31,923 nt of DNA, taken from the NCBI GenBank assembly GCA_900542905.1, contig UQPF01000022.1, forward strand, positions 1-31,923, read 5' to 3'. The DNA comes from an uncultured Collinsella sp. Lineage in GTDB: Bacteria; Actinomycetota; Coriobacteriia; Coriobacteriales; Coriobacteriaceae. A program made the position numbers and the translations under genes. The notes beneath the pieces were generated by a model that was not told the DNA's origin, made no database searches, and saw only the letters and a program-made list of their open reading frames with translations. Below, in pieces: positions 7,223-16,981 of the stretch (within the stretch, counting starts at the first letter, position 1; every line of letters starts with the position of its first letter).

Positions 7223-8110
7223 CTACCAGCTGAGCAGCTCGTAGCCGTCCTCGGTCACCACGAGCTGTACCTCGCATTGGGACGAATCGCTGCCGTCCTT
7301 GGTGCGCACGCACCAACCGTCACCCTTGCTAATCTTGATGTCGGGCGCTCCGGCATTGACCATGGGCTCGATGGTAAAGACCATGCCCGGGGCCATGATG
7401 GTGTCCACATCGGGCGCCTCGGTGGTAAAGCCCACAAACGGGTCCTCGTGGAACTCCTTACCGATGCCGTGTCCGCCGTACTCGCGCACCACGCTAAAAC
7501 CGGCGTCCTCGACCGTTTTTTGCACGGCCTCGGCCATAACGGACAGCGGCAGCCATGGCTTGACGGCCGCCAGACCCGCCTCCACGCTGGCGCGGGTGAC
7601 GTCGACCAGGCGCTGGCGCTCGGCCGAGACCTCGCCGATGCAGAACATGCGGCTCGAGTCGCTAAAGTAGCCGTCTAAGATCGTGGAGCAGTCCACGTTG
7701 ATGATGTCGCCCTCGTGCAGCACGTCCGTATCGCAGGGGATGCCGTGACAGACCACGTCGTTGATCGAGGTACACACGCTTTTGGGGTAGCCCTCATAGT
7801 TGAGGTCGGCCGGCGTGCCGCCGTGCTCGACGGTGTAGTCATAGATCATCTGGTCGATCTGGTTGGTGGTCATGCCCGCGGCGATGTGCTCGCCTACGTA
7901 ATCGAGCACGCCCACGTTGATGGCGGCCGAGCGCTTGATGCCCTCGATATCGGCGGGCGTCTTGTAGAGCGTGCGGGGCAGAACCTCCCAGCCCTCTTCC
8001 CACAAGCGCTCAAGGCGCTCATCGAAGGCGCTATGGCATTTCTTATATTTTTTGCCGCTGCCGCACCAGCAGGCGTCGTTGCGGCCGGGCACGGGTCCAT
8101 TGTCAAACAT
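7223..8110 (-). CDS. map: Type I methionine aminopeptidase with N-terminal SEC-C motif
   Basis: A 295-residue cytosolic metalloenzyme that removes the initiator Met from new proteins. Residues 8-26 form a SEC-C zinc motif (CWCGSGKKYKKCH), also seen at the end of SecA, and here a likely ribosome or partner contact. The peptidase domain has all five metal ligands in context: the two Asp of NVDCSTILDGYFSDSS, His in GGHGIGKEFHEDP, Glu in FTIEPM, and Glu in SQCEVQLV. The extra N-terminal module makes it about 40 residues longer than E. coli Map, as in many Gram-positive anaerobes. AAAGGAAG before the ATG supports the start. It is monocistronic, with its own terminator. Confidence 0.95.
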   Translation of the reverse strand: MFDNGPVPGRNDACWCGSGKKYKKCHSAFDERLERLWEEGWEVLPRTLYKTPADIEGIKRSAAINVGVLDYVGEHIAAGMTTNQIDQMIYDYTVEHGGTPADLNYEGYPKSVCTSINDVVCHGIPCDTDVLHEGDIINVDCSTILDGYFSDSSRMFCIGEVSAERQRLVDVTRASVEAGLAAVKPWLPLSVMAEAVQKTVEDAGFSVVREYGGHGIGKEFHEDPFVGFTTEAPDVDTIMAPGMVFTIEPMVNAGAPDIKISKGDGWCVRTKDGSDSSQCEVQLVVTEDGYELLSW

Positions 8111-8165
8111 GGCTAACTTCCTTTCATTCGCAGCTAGTATAGCCCACTCACAGGGCAGCTGCGCG

Positions 8166-8942
8166 TTAGTAGCTCACCTGGCAGGGAATGCCGAGGGCAC
8201 GCGCGCGCGCGGCAATGGCGTCGAGGGCCTCGGGTGCTGCTTTGGCAAGGCCGGCGATTGGTGTCTCGCGCGCCACCGTGTAGATGGTCGCTTCTTGTGG
8301 GCGAATGCGCTCAAGCGCCGCGAGCCAGGGGGCAACGTACTCCTCGCCGGTGTTGTCGATGGGCTTGCCCAGATACTCACCGGTCAAAAAGATCGTCTGG
8401 ATAATAACGTGACCGTCAAAGCTTGCGAACGTCTCAATCTGGTGCTCAACGTCGTAGGGGCCAACGGGCTGGTCGAGCAGCTGGATAAACGCCGAGTCGG
8501 CGGTATCGAGCTTAAGAATGTTGTCATCGACCATCATGAGCGCGTCGTGCACCTCGGGGCGGTCGGCGCGCGTGCCGTTGGAGAGCACGGCGATCTTGGA
8601 GTTTGGGGCAAGCTCGTCGCGCAGCGCGACGGCGCCGGCGATGGCCTGCGGAAACTCCGGTGCGGCGGTGGGCTCGCCGTTGCCTGCGAAGGTGATCACA
8701 TCGGGGAGCTCGCCCTCGGCTGCCATCTCGCGCAGCTTTGCCTCGAGCGCGTCGAGTACCACGGCAGCTGTGTTGTGCGGCTCATGGCAGGGGCGCTCGG
8801 CGTTGAGGCCGTTTTCGCAGTAAATGCAGTCGAACGTGCAGATTTTGCCGCTGGCCGGCATCATGTTGACGCCGAGCGAGAGGCCAAGGCGACGGCTGCG
8901 AACGGGCCCAAAGATGGGGCTGGCATTCAAAAACGTAGACAT
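8166..8942 (-). CDS. Radical SAM protein, COG0731-type
   Basis: A 258-residue Fe-S enzyme. Cys35, Cys39 and Cys42 (CTFDCIYC) bind the SAM cluster. The preceding FGPVRSRRLGLSLGVN and the later TFAGNGEPT match the COG0731 oxidoreductases, relatives of the tRNA wybutosine enzyme TYW1 but without its flavodoxin part. These are common in anaerobes and mostly uncharacterised; a role in tRNA or peptide modification is inference. The frame is open to 9536. GAGGAG lies nine bases before the ATG at 8942 and only three before the ATG at 8948, so 8942 is preferred. Confidence 0.88.
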   Translation of the reverse strand: MSTFLNASPIFGPVRSRRLGLSLGVNMMPASGKICTFDCIYCENGLNAERPCHEPHNTAAVVLDALEAKLREMAAEGELPDVITFAGNGEPTAAPEFPQAIAGAVALRDELAPNSKIAVLSNGTRADRPEVHDALMMVDDNILKLDTADSAFIQLLDQPVGPYDVEHQIETFASFDGHVIIQTIFLTGEYLGKPIDNTGEEYVAPWLAALERIRPQEATIYTVARETPIAGLAKAAPEALDAIAARARALGIPCQVSY

Positions 8943-9167
8943 AGGCATATGCTCCTCAAGACAATTGTGCCTAAGCATAGCATCGGCTCCAAAGCAAGGT
9001 GTGGGCTCTTGCTTTACAAGTTTCGTTTTTTCACGTCGCTCATTATGCCGTGCCATGAAAAGCCTCGGGTCGGGTACAGTTAATCTGTTAACAAGGCGTA
9101 AGGCAATACGGGTCCGTCCAACCGCACTGACGTGCAACCGGATGAGCATTGATGATGGGGGCACAAC

Positions 9168-9965
9168 ATGGATTTTACGGTCGAGAATGCGGGCACCACG
9201 ATTGCCTGTCGCGAATATGCCGGCCCAGATGTGTCGCCTGATGCTCCTGCCTTGGTGTGCGTGCACGGCGCTTGTGTCGACGGCACATTTTTCGACGGTA
9301 TCGCTTGTGAGCTCAGCCGCAACTACCGCGTAATTGCCTACGACCGCCGCGGCTGCGGTGGCAGCAGCGATGCGGCAGACGGCAGCTATGATCTTGCCGC
9401 TCAGGCCGCCGATCTGCAAGCCGTGATCGAACACGTTGGCGCTTCGGCAAATGTGCTTGCGCATAGCGCCGGTACGTTGGTGGCGCTGGAGCTTCTTCGC
9501 ACCGAACCTCATCTCGTCGCCCGTGCGATTCTGCATGAGCCGGCTGTGTCGGCCGAAGGCGTCGGTATGGGCGCAGCTCCGGTTTTGCTCGATATGATTG
9601 CAGCTGGAAAGGTTTCAAGGGCGCTCCGGCTTTTCTTGGGAGCTCTCGGCGACTTGGACCCCGAGGCTCCTGGGACGACCGAAGCGGAAGTCAAACATGC
9701 CCTGCGCAATGGTCGTTGCTTTATGGCCAATGAATACGGAACAAATATGACATATGCTCCCGACTGGGAGCGCGCCCGCGCGTCAAAGGCGGTGTCGGCC
9801 GTGTTTTTGGGCGAGCTTTCGGTCGATACACCTCGCGAGGCTGGCACGCGAGCGGCTGCCGAATATCTCGATTGCCCCCTTGTGACGATCCCGGGCGCGC
9901 ATAACGGTTTGCGCGATCGCCCCGTTACGGCGGCAAACGCCGTTCGCGACGTCTTGGAGCGTTAG
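9168..9965 (+). CDS. Alpha/beta hydrolase
   Basis: A 265-residue soluble hydrolase. CVHGACVDGTFF (31-42) supplies the oxyanion HG. The nucleophile elbow is AHSAGT with Ser100, a variant of the usual GHSxG, and the late PGAHNG carries the probable catalytic His. The AYDRRGCGGSSD segment is typical of the family (YDxRGxGxS). Substrate unknown; esterase, lactonase or haloperoxidase-like activities are possible. It is divergent from the radical SAM gene across about 220 bp and has a GGGGGC ribosome-binding site. Confidence 0.87.
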   Translation: MDFTVENAGTTIACREYAGPDVSPDAPALVCVHGACVDGTFFDGIACELSRNYRVIAYDRRGCGGSSDAADGSYDLAAQAADLQAVIEHVGASANVLAHSAGTLVALELLRTEPHLVARAILHEPAVSAEGVGMGAAPVLLDMIAAGKVSRALRLFLGALGDLDPEAPGTTEAEVKHALRNGRCFMANEYGTNMTYAPDWERARASKAVSAVFLGELSVDTPREAGTRAAAEYLDCPLVTIPGAHNGLRDRPVTAANAVRDVLER

Positions 9966-10176
9966 CACGCTCGATGACCTGCGGGGAGAGGGGCTGTTAG
10001 CGTTTCGTCATTGTTAACGAATGCGCCCATAACCGCGCGCCCGCGGCTCCATTACCGCCGTTTGCCAGGTCATAAAAATGTAACGATAATCGCGCGTTTG
10101 CCTTCAGCTGTTAGATGTTACCCTTGTACCAATTGATATGCACCGTTGCCGTGCGTAACGATAGGAAGGGCCCCAT

Positions 10177-12057
10177 ATGCTCAATAATCACGAGGTCAAT
10201 CTAACCGACGAGGAGGCTGCCGCCGAGGTCGCCCGCGTCGCGAAGACCTACCCCGTGGTGCGTTTGCTGTCGGCCGATCAGATTAAGAGCGAGCCTAACT
10301 GCCTGCTCGCCGGCAATCGGTGCCCTTGTCTGCGTCAGTCGAGTCTTGAGGCCTTGGCAGATTCCGATGAGGTGTCGGAGCAGCTGCTCAATGATGGTAC
10401 CGAGTACCGCGCTCGCCTACGCCCTCTGAAGGTCGAGGGCGAGCCTCACGTCTTGCTGATGGTGCGTCCGATTGATGAGCAAGAGGCTGCAGAAGAGGAC
10501 CTCGTCTACACCGATGTGCTGACGAGTGTGCGCAATCGCCGATATTACGAGGAAAAGCTCCGTAGCGCCCGCATGAATGCCGGCGTTGCGGTGATCGACC
10601 TTGATGATTTTAGGGTCTTCAACGATACGTGTGGCCGTCATGCCGGCGACCTTGCGCTCGGTGCTGTGGCGACAGCCATACGCAGCGGAATTCGTTCGAC
10701 TGACGAGCTCGTGCGCTATGGCTGCGACAAGTTTGTGGTCGTCATGCCCAATATTCCCTCCGATGACTTCACCCGTCGCCTGCATCAGGTGTCCGATGCC
10801 GTTCATGCCACGATTGTTCCGGGCCATGAGTACGTGAGCTTGACGGCATGTGTTGGTGGCGTTCGCATTCATGGCGAGACGGTCGATGAGGGAGTTGGCC
10901 GCGCTGTCCAGTTATTGAGCCGCGCTAAGGCAAAAGCCGGTACGGTCGTGACCGACGCCGATTCCATCGAAGCCTTCCAAAGCGAAAAGCCTTTGGTGCT
11001 TATTGTCGATGACTCCGACATGAACCGAGCCATTCTCAACGAGATGCTCAAGGACGAGTATTGCATCCTCGAGGCCGACAACGGTCGTACGGCGCTCGAC
11101 ATGGTCGACCGCTATGGCGATGAGTTGTCGCTCGTGCTGCTGGATATTGTCATGCCGGGCATAAGCGGCTTTGAGGTGTTGGCCGATCTGTCGCGCCGAT
11201 CGGGTATCGACAATCTGCCTTTCATCATGATTTCGAGCGAAGATTCCGATGATATGGTTCTGCGCGCGTACGAGCTGGGCGCCTCGGACTATATCAACCG
11301 CCCGTTTGACTCCCGTGTCGTGCGCCGCCGTGTAAGCAACACCATCCGCCTATACGCCAAACAGCGCCGCCTGACGAGCCTGCTGTCCCAGCAGTACAAC
11401 GAGCGCGTCAAGAACAGTCGCATGCTCATCGACATCATGGCCGGCGTCATGGAGCTTCGCAACGGCGAGAGCGGCAGGCACGTTACGAACATCGAGAAGC
11501 TGACCGAGCTGCTGCTTGGCTGTCTGGTCCAGCGTAGCGGCACGATCTCCCTCGACAATGAGGAACGCTCCACGATTGCCTTGGCTTCGGCGCTGCACGA
11601 TATCGGCAAGATGTCGATTGACGATGCGATTCTCAACAAACCCGGGCGCCTTACGCCCGAGGAGTTCGAGATTATGAAGACGCATACCACGATGGGCGCC
11701 GACATGTTGCTTGAGCTGGGCCGCCATCACGTCGGCAATGCGCTTATGGAATATGCGTACCAGATTGCGCGTTGGCATCACGAGCGCTGGGACGGCAAGG
11801 GCTATCCCGATGGCCTTAAGGGCGACGAGATTCCCATTGCCGCGCAGGTGGTCTCGGTGGCCGACGTGTATGATGCGCTGACGAGCGTGCGCGTGTACAA
11901 GGACGCTATCCCGCACAAGGAGGCGATCCAGATGATCCTGGACGGTAAGTGCGGTACCTTTAACCCACTGTTGCTCGACTGCCTGCTCGAGGTACAAGAC
12001 CGTATTGCCGAGACGTTGGCACGCCCCGCCGACGTTGTCGCGTTTCCCACGATTTAG
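10177..12057 (+). CDS. Degenerate GGDEF - receiver - HD-GYP signalling protein
   Basis: A 626-residue cytosolic regulator with three modules. The first (about 105-265) is a GGDEF fold in which the active-site motif reads RYGCDKF (182-186), so cyclase activity is unlikely. The second (about 271-395) is a response-regulator receiver: acidic pair in IVDDSD, phosphorylatable Asp323 in LLDIVMPG, and SS in place of the switch Thr/Ser. The normally invariant Lys before PF is Arg (NRPF). The third is a complete HD-GYP domain: His474-Asp475 (HDIGK), HHERWDGKGYPDGL with GYP at 542-544, and VADVYDAL. That domain should hydrolyse cyclic di-GMP or a related dinucleotide. The HPt gene starts 24 bp downstream, probably to deliver phosphate to the receiver. 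Confidence 0.92.
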   Translation: MLNNHEVNLTDEEAAAEVARVAKTYPVVRLLSADQIKSEPNCLLAGNRCPCLRQSSLEALADSDEVSEQLLNDGTEYRARLRPLKVEGEPHVLLMVRPIDEQEAAEEDLVYTDVLTSVRNRRYYEEKLRSARMNAGVAVIDLDDFRVFNDTCGRHAGDLALGAVATAIRSGIRSTDELVRYGCDKFVVVMPNIPSDDFTRRLHQVSDAVHATIVPGHEYVSLTACVGGVRIHGETVDEGVGRAVQLLSRAKAKAGTVVTDADSIEAFQSEKPLVLIVDDSDMNRAILNEMLKDEYCILEADNGRTALDMVDRYGDELSLVLLDIVMPGISGFEVLADLSRRSGIDNLPFIMISSEDSDDMVLRAYELGASDYINRPFDSRVVRRRVSNTIRLYAKQRRLTSLLSQQYNERVKNSRMLIDIMAGVMELRNGESGRHVTNIEKLTELLLGCLVQRSGTISLDNEERSTIALASALHDIGKMSIDDAILNKPGRLTPEEFEIMKTHTTMGADMLLELGRHHVGNALMEYAYQIARWHHERWDGKGYPDGLKGDEIPIAAQVVSVADVYDALTSVRVYKDAIPHKEAIQMILDGKCGTFNPLLLDCLLEVQDRIAETLARPADVVAFPTI

Positions 12058-12081
12058 TTTGAACAAAGGAGTTTTTAATCC

Positions 12082-12438
12082 ATGATTTCCATGCGTGAGG
12101 CGTATGAGAAGATCGGCGCTAATTATGATGACGCGTGCGCTCGGCTGATGGGCGAGGAAATGCTTGCCCGCTTTGCCCTCAAGTTTTTGGATGACGAGAG
12201 CATGGACAAGCTGGAGGCCGCCATGGCGGCAGGAGACGCCGAAGGTGCGTTTATGGCAGCGCACACGCTCAAGGGCGTGAGCCAGAACCTGGGATTCGAT
12301 AATCTGTACGAGCCGGCGGTCGTGGTGACCGAAGCGCTGCGCGGTGCCGATGCCGTTGACGGCGCCCGCGAGGGGATGCATGCGCTGCAGCAGCAATATG
12401 CGGCGACGATGTCGGCCCTGCGCGAAGCGGCCGAATAA
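12082..12438 (+). CDS. Histidine phosphotransfer (HPt) protein
   Basis: A 118-residue four-helix phosphocarrier. The motif AAHTLKGVSQNLGF contains the phospho-accepting His61 with the conserved Lys-Gly two and three positions later and the downstream Asn-x-Gly. It lies 24 bp after the HD-GYP gene with AAAGGAG upstream and no promoter visible between them, so both form an operon. No histidine kinase is adjacent. The HPt most likely relays phosphate between a distant hybrid kinase and the receiver of the neighbour. Confidence 0.92.
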   Translation: MISMREAYEKIGANYDDACARLMGEEMLARFALKFLDDESMDKLEAAMAAGDAEGAFMAAHTLKGVSQNLGFDNLYEPAVVVTEALRGADAVDGAREGMHALQQQYAATMSALREAAE

Positions 12439-12483
12439 GAGCTTGCGAGCCTTGGGCTGCTTGCCGGCCACATATAGGTGAAA

Positions 12484-12528
12484 GGGTGCCCCGCCGGACC
12501 ATGTGGCCGGCGGGGCACCCTTATCTGT
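12484..12528. terminator. Strong terminator between convergent operons
   Basis: A 14-bp GC-rich perfect stem (GGGTGCCCCGCCGG 12484-12497 with 12507-12520) is followed by TTATCTGTTTT for rightward transcripts and TTTC for leftward ones. It separates the HPt gene from the convergent hydrolase gene and can serve both. Half of it can pair instead with CCGGCCACAT at 12464-12473. Confidence 0.85.
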
Positions 12529-12543
12529 TTTGTGGTTCGCGTG

Positions 12544-13353
12544 CTAGCGGGCCTGCTTGACCTTGGCTGCCGCCTCGACAAACGACTTCCAGAGGTTAAA
12601 GTCGGTTTCGAGCGTCTGCCAGGTGTACTCGGGATGCCATTGCACGCCCAGGCAGAAGGGTTGGCCTTCGACTTCGATGCACTCGGGCACGCCATCGGTT
12701 GCCTTGGCGACCAAGCGCGTGCTTTTACCCAGACGATCGATGCAGCAGTGGTGTGCGGAGTTGGTCTGGATAAGCCTGTGCCCGCCAAGCGCGCGCTCCA
12801 GCAACGAGCCCGGCACGACCTCGACGGGATGCACGGGGTCGTTGAGCACGTGGGTATGGCGCCACTGCGTGCGGCCCTCGCGCGCGCCCAGGCTTGGCAC
12901 GTCCATGCACAGGGTGCCGCCGGTGGCGACATTGAGCAACTGCGTGCCGCGGCAGGTGGTAAAGAGCGGCTTTTTGGCGCGGAGCACCTCGCCGACCAGC
13001 TTAAACTCAAAGCTATCGCGGATCTCGCAGCAGAGGGTGGGGTCGTAGGGTCGATCATCGCCCCAACGTTTGGGATTGACATCGGGGCCGCCGGGAATGG
13101 CGATGCCGTCGGCGATATCGACGTAATGACGGATGACCTCAATGTCCTCGGTGATGGACATCTGCAGCGGCAGGCCGCCGGCGGCAAGGATGGCATCGAC
13201 AAAGACGCTCGCAATCTCCTCGTTGGGGGAGAGCGTCTCGCTCAAATAGGGTTTCGCTTCTTCCCAGCGTGGTGCGACCAGGATGAGCGGACGGTCGGCG
13301 GGATCGACGTCGACGTGCGGAGTGTAGGACGATGAGGTGCGGGTTCCGATCAT
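12544..13353 (-). CDS. Gamma-glutamyl-GABA hydrolase-like class I amidotransferase (peptidase C26)
   Basis: A 269-residue cytosolic hydrolase of the PuuD / C26 family, which splits gamma-glutamyl amide bonds. PGGPDVNP, the nucleophile loop TTCRGTQLLNVATGG and the catalytic His-Glu in VQWHPEY are all present. The ribosome-binding site before 13353 is weak, so the exact start is less certain, but the RPLILVAPRW first strand lies close behind it. It lies 87 bp downstream of the importer ATPase in the same direction with no terminator seen between them, which suggests the importer brings in glutamine, glutamate or a gamma-glutamyl compound that this enzyme processes. The link is inference. Confidence 0.88.
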   Translation of the reverse strand: MIGTRTSSSYTPHVDVDPADRPLILVAPRWEEAKPYLSETLSPNEEIASVFVDAILAAGGLPLQMSITEDIEVIRHYVDIADGIAIPGGPDVNPKRWGDDRPYDPTLCCEIRDSFEFKLVGEVLRAKKPLFTTCRGTQLLNVATGGTLCMDVPSLGAREGRTQWRHTHVLNDPVHPVEVVPGSLLERALGGHRLIQTNSAHHCCIDRLGKSTRLVAKATDGVPECIEVEGQPFCLGVQWHPEYTWQTLETDFNLWKSFVEAAAKVKQAR

Positions 13354-13440
13354 GGGCGTAGCTTTCGAATCCGGGTGGACATGGCACAGGGGTGGCGCGG
13401 AGCAAACGTTACTGATGAATTTGCCCGCGTGGCAATTGGG

Positions 13441-14205
<765 letters not shown>

Positions 14206-14241
14206 GGTGCTCGGCTCCTTATGACTCGAAATGGTAAAGCG

Positions 14242-15075
14242 TTAGCGGATGATGGTCGCGCCGGTCTTGTGCGAAACATAGACAGCGGCCTTGTTGATCG
14301 CGACGTTGATGAGGATGTAGATGACTGCGATCACCAGGTAGACCGATACGAGGGCATCGTAGTTGGTAATGAGCACGCGGGCGTTTTGCATGAGGTCGGG
14401 GTAGCTCACCACATAGGCGACGGTGGTGTCTTTGACTACGACCACGAGCTGCGAAATCAACGACGGAATGATAAACCGAATCGCCTGCGGCAGCACGATT
14501 TTAAAGGTGATTTTAGCCTTGGAGAGACCGAGCGCCTGGGCTGCCTCGACCTGACCGCGCGGCACGGCGTTGACGCCGGCGCGGAAGATCTCGGCAAGTA
14601 CGCCGGCTGCAGCGAGCGCGACAGGAAGCGTGAGCATCCAAAACGACGGCAGCGCGATCTTGTACTGGGGCAGCACCAAAAAGAAGAAGTAGATGAACAG
14701 CAGGCTCGGTACGCCACGGAAGAAATCGGTGAGCACGCGGCAGACCAGCTGCAGCGGCTTAATGTCGCTGGTACGGCCGAGCATAAGGGCTAAGCCCAGC
14801 ACCAGCGCGATGGCGCCAGCGGTGAGTGCGACTTTAACGGTGCCCTCAAAGCCGGCAAGCAGGAACTTCCAGGTGGTGAGGTGCGTAAAGAAATACCAAT
14901 AGTGGACCGAAAGCTGGCCGGTCACATAAAAGCGCTGCAGTACCAGGACGACGAGTGCGGCGACGGCAACAAGCGAGATGGCGGTGCCGATGCGAATCTT
15001 GGCGCGCATCTTGGGGCCGGGAGCCTCGTAGAGCGCATCGCGCATGGTAAGCGCAGGGGAGGAGTGCTTGCTCAT
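14242..15075 (-). CDS. Amino-acid ABC transporter permease (second)
   Basis: A 277-residue membrane protein with a cytosolic N-terminus and about five hydrophobic helices. The EAA loop that docks on the ATPase reads EAAQALGLSKAKITFKIV and is followed by LPQA, as in HisMQ/GlnP permeases. Its ATG overlaps the stop of the preceding permease gene by four bases (ATGA), so the two are translationally coupled and probably form a heterodimer. It is longer than the first permease at the N-terminus (about 55 residues before the core). Confidence 0.93.
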   Translation of the reverse strand: MSKHSSPALTMRDALYEAPGPKMRAKIRIGTAISLVAVAALVVLVLQRFYVTGQLSVHYWYFFTHLTTWKFLLAGFEGTVKVALTAGAIALVLGLALMLGRTSDIKPLQLVCRVLTDFFRGVPSLLFIYFFFLVLPQYKIALPSFWMLTLPVALAAAGVLAEIFRAGVNAVPRGQVEAAQALGLSKAKITFKIVLPQAIRFIIPSLISQLVVVVKDTTVAYVVSYPDLMQNARVLITNYDALVSVYLVIAVIYILINVAINKAAVYVSHKTGATIIR

Positions 15076-15731
15076 CGGAGGATCCTCACCTTCTTATCGA
15101 TGTAGTTGCCAATGTGGCTCACCACAAAGGCCGTGCCCAGGTAGCCGAGCGCCGAGATAAAGAACGCGGCGACGCCGCCAAGTGAGCGCGTGTTGATATA
15201 GCTCACCACGCCGGTGAGCTCCTGCGGCTTAAGCGGCACCTGGCTGCCGAGCGCAGTGGTGAGCATGACGGCGATAAAGAGGTTGGTCATGGGCAGCACG
15301 CTCGAGCGCAGCGCCTGCGGAATCACGATTTTGGCGAGGATACGGTTAAAGCTCATGCCGAGAGAACGTGCTGCTTCCACCTGGCCGACGCCGACGGTGT
15401 TGATGCCGCTCATAAAGTTCTCGGAACCAAAGGCAGAACCCAAGAGCACCGTAGCGACGATAACGCAGGTGCGGTAGGGCAGGACGACCTTGAGCGGTGG
15501 CAGCGCGTAGACGACGATAATGAGCAGCGCGATGCCGGGGATGTTACGAAAGACCTGGACATACAGGTCGCCAAAGACGCGCAGTGGCTTGAGTGGCGAC
15601 ACGCGCATCACGGTGACGGCGACGGCCAGCACCATGGCGATGGCAAACGACTCAAGAGTCATGCCCCAGGTCGCTAGAAGCGCGTCGATATAGTTCTGGC
15701 CATAGAGCGACCAGAGCTCGGAGAGACTCAT
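15072..15731 (-). CDS. Amino-acid ABC transporter permease (first)
   Basis: A 219-residue integral membrane permease of the HisMQ type with five predicted helices. The EAA loop is EAARSLGMSFNRILAKIV followed by IPQALR. GGGAGG lies six bases before the ATG. The gene is 138 bp downstream of the binding-protein gene, with an attenuator-like hairpin in the gap, and overlaps the next permease by four bases. Confidence 0.93.
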   Translation of the reverse strand: MSLSELWSLYGQNYIDALLATWGMTLESFAIAMVLAVAVTVMRVSPLKPLRVFGDLYVQVFRNIPGIALLIIVVYALPPLKVVLPYRTCVIVATVLLGSAFGSENFMSGINTVGVGQVEAARSLGMSFNRILAKIVIPQALRSSVLPMTNLFIAVMLTTALGSQVPLKPQELTGVVSYINTRSLGGVAAFFISALGYLGTAFVVSHIGNYIDKKVRILR

Positions 15732-15750
15732 GCGGACCTCCCGCCGATAA

Positions 15751-15781
15751 GGAAAGGGGCTCCCGCGTGTACGGAAGCCCC
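15751..15781 (-). terminator. Intercistronic attenuating hairpin in the ABC operon
   Basis: On the minus strand GGGGCT pairs with AGCCCC (15756-15781), extended by CCG/CGG after one mismatch, and is followed by TTTCCTTAT. It lies between the binding-protein gene and the first permease. Such leaky hairpins commonly give the binding protein more mRNA than the membrane parts. Confidence 0.65.
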
Positions 15782-15869
15782 GACAACTCAGTGAGGAAAC
15801 AGTTTATCGCAATAAAGCGCATCGTGCGTTTCCATATGGTTTCGTTGCGGCTGTTACCAGGCTCGCTGC

Positions 15870-16865
15870 CTAGGCCCCGATCTCGGGCAGCTCGGGAACA
15901 TTGGTGTCGCCCGTACGGTCGCCGATGCAGATCTGCCACAGCTCAGTCCAGGTGCCGTCGTCCTCGATCTTCTTAAGGAAGTCGTTGACAAAGGCGACGC
16001 CGTCGGAATCGAGCGGCAGACCGATGCCGTAGGGCTCCTTGCTGCCGAAGGGCTTGCCGGCGATCTTGTACTTACCGGGCTCGCGGACCAAGGCGCTCTG
16101 CTGCATGTTGTTATCGATGACGTAGGCGTCAACGCGGCCCTGCTGGAGTGCCTGGCGGGCCTCCTCGTCGGTCTTGAACTCCTGCTGGCTGGCCTTGGGA
16201 GCGAACTCCTCCAGGATGGCGGGGCCGTTGGAGCCGGACTGGACGGCGACGTTCTTGTCGGCCAGGTCTTCGACGCTCTTGATGTCGTCGTTATCGGCAA
16301 GCACCAGGATGGCCTGCTGCGTGTAGTAATAGGGACCGGCAAAGGATACGAGCTTCTTGCGCTCGTCAGTGATGGTGTAGGTGGCAAAGACAGCGTCGAC
16401 CTGGCCGTTCTGCAGGACGGACTCGCGCGTGTCCGAGGTCACCTGGGTGATCTCGACCTTGTTCTCGCCCAGGATGTAGTTGGACAGAAGCTGCGCGATG
16501 CCGGCATCGAAGCCGCGGGTCTTGCCGTCCTTCTCGTTGAGGAGGGAGAAGAGCGTGGAGGTCTGAACGCCACCGATCTTAAAGACGCCGGCGTCCTTGA
16601 CGGCCGTGGCCCAGGTGCTGGCGGCGATGGCGTCGTCATCGGCCTTGGGGCCGTCGTTGACGAGCTTGTCGAATGCCTTGGCATCGAGCGTGGCGGAAAC
16701 CTCGGTATCCTCGGAGCTCTTGGAAGAGCCGGCGGCGGAACCCTTGTCGGCCTCGGCGCTGGTGTCGGAGCAGCCAGCAAGACCAAGGCCGGCGACGGTT
16801 GCGAAGGTGGCGGCGACGAAGCCGCGGCGGTCGAGAACGACCTGCTGGGAGAGGTTCTTGCTCAT
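15870..16865 (-). CDS. Amino-acid ABC transporter substrate-binding lipoprotein
   Basis: A 331-residue extracytoplasmic receptor. The signal has DRRGFVA (twin Arg at 13-14), a hydrophobic stretch and the lipobox LAGC with Cys32, so a Tat-exported, lipid-anchored protein is likely. An acidic linker follows. The mature domain shows the family 3 solute-binding features: RGFDAGIAQLLS, the TITDERKKLVSFAGPYYYT segment, and GSNGPAILEEF in the hinge region, typical of glutamate/glutamine receptors. First gene of the operon, with GAAAGGTG before its ATG and a good promoter upstream. Confidence 0.93.
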   Translation of the reverse strand: MSKNLSQQVVLDRRGFVAATFATVAGLGLAGCSDTSAEADKGSAAGSSKSSEDTEVSATLDAKAFDKLVNDGPKADDDAIAASTWATAVKDAGVFKIGGVQTSTLFSLLNEKDGKTRGFDAGIAQLLSNYILGENKVEITQVTSDTRESVLQNGQVDAVFATYTITDERKKLVSFAGPYYYTQQAILVLADNDDIKSVEDLADKNVAVQSGSNGPAILEEFAPKASQQEFKTDEEARQALQQGRVDAYVIDNNMQQSALVREPGKYKIAGKPFGSKEPYGIGLPLDSDGVAFVNDFLKKIEDDGTWTELWQICIGDRTGDTNVPELPEIGA

Positions 16866-16908
16866 GGTAGAACACCTTTCTCAATAAAATCCCTAGCGGT
16901 TGAGTAGA

Positions 16909-16938
16909 GTTATACCCTATCGTGCTCAAATGGGTCAA
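16909..16938 (-). promoter_or_regulatory. Promoter of the ABC importer operon
   Basis: On the minus strand TTGACC (16933-16938) and TATAAC (16909-16914) are separated by 18 bp, about 45-70 bp before the start of the binding-protein gene. This is a good vegetative sigma factor promoter. Confidence 0.75.
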
Positions 16939-16981
16939 CACGAAATAACTCAGAAACATACTTACCTTATGGGTAATTCTA

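Noticed and set aside
9966..10176. Cyclic di-GMP riboswitch before the HD-GYP gene
   Set aside because: The conserved GEMM core was not found; only a distant 8-bp inverted repeat (9974-9981 with 10066-10073) is visible.
11350..12471. 373-residue frame antisense to the HD-GYP and HPt genes
   Set aside because: It spans two well-supported genes and the gap between them on the opposite strand.
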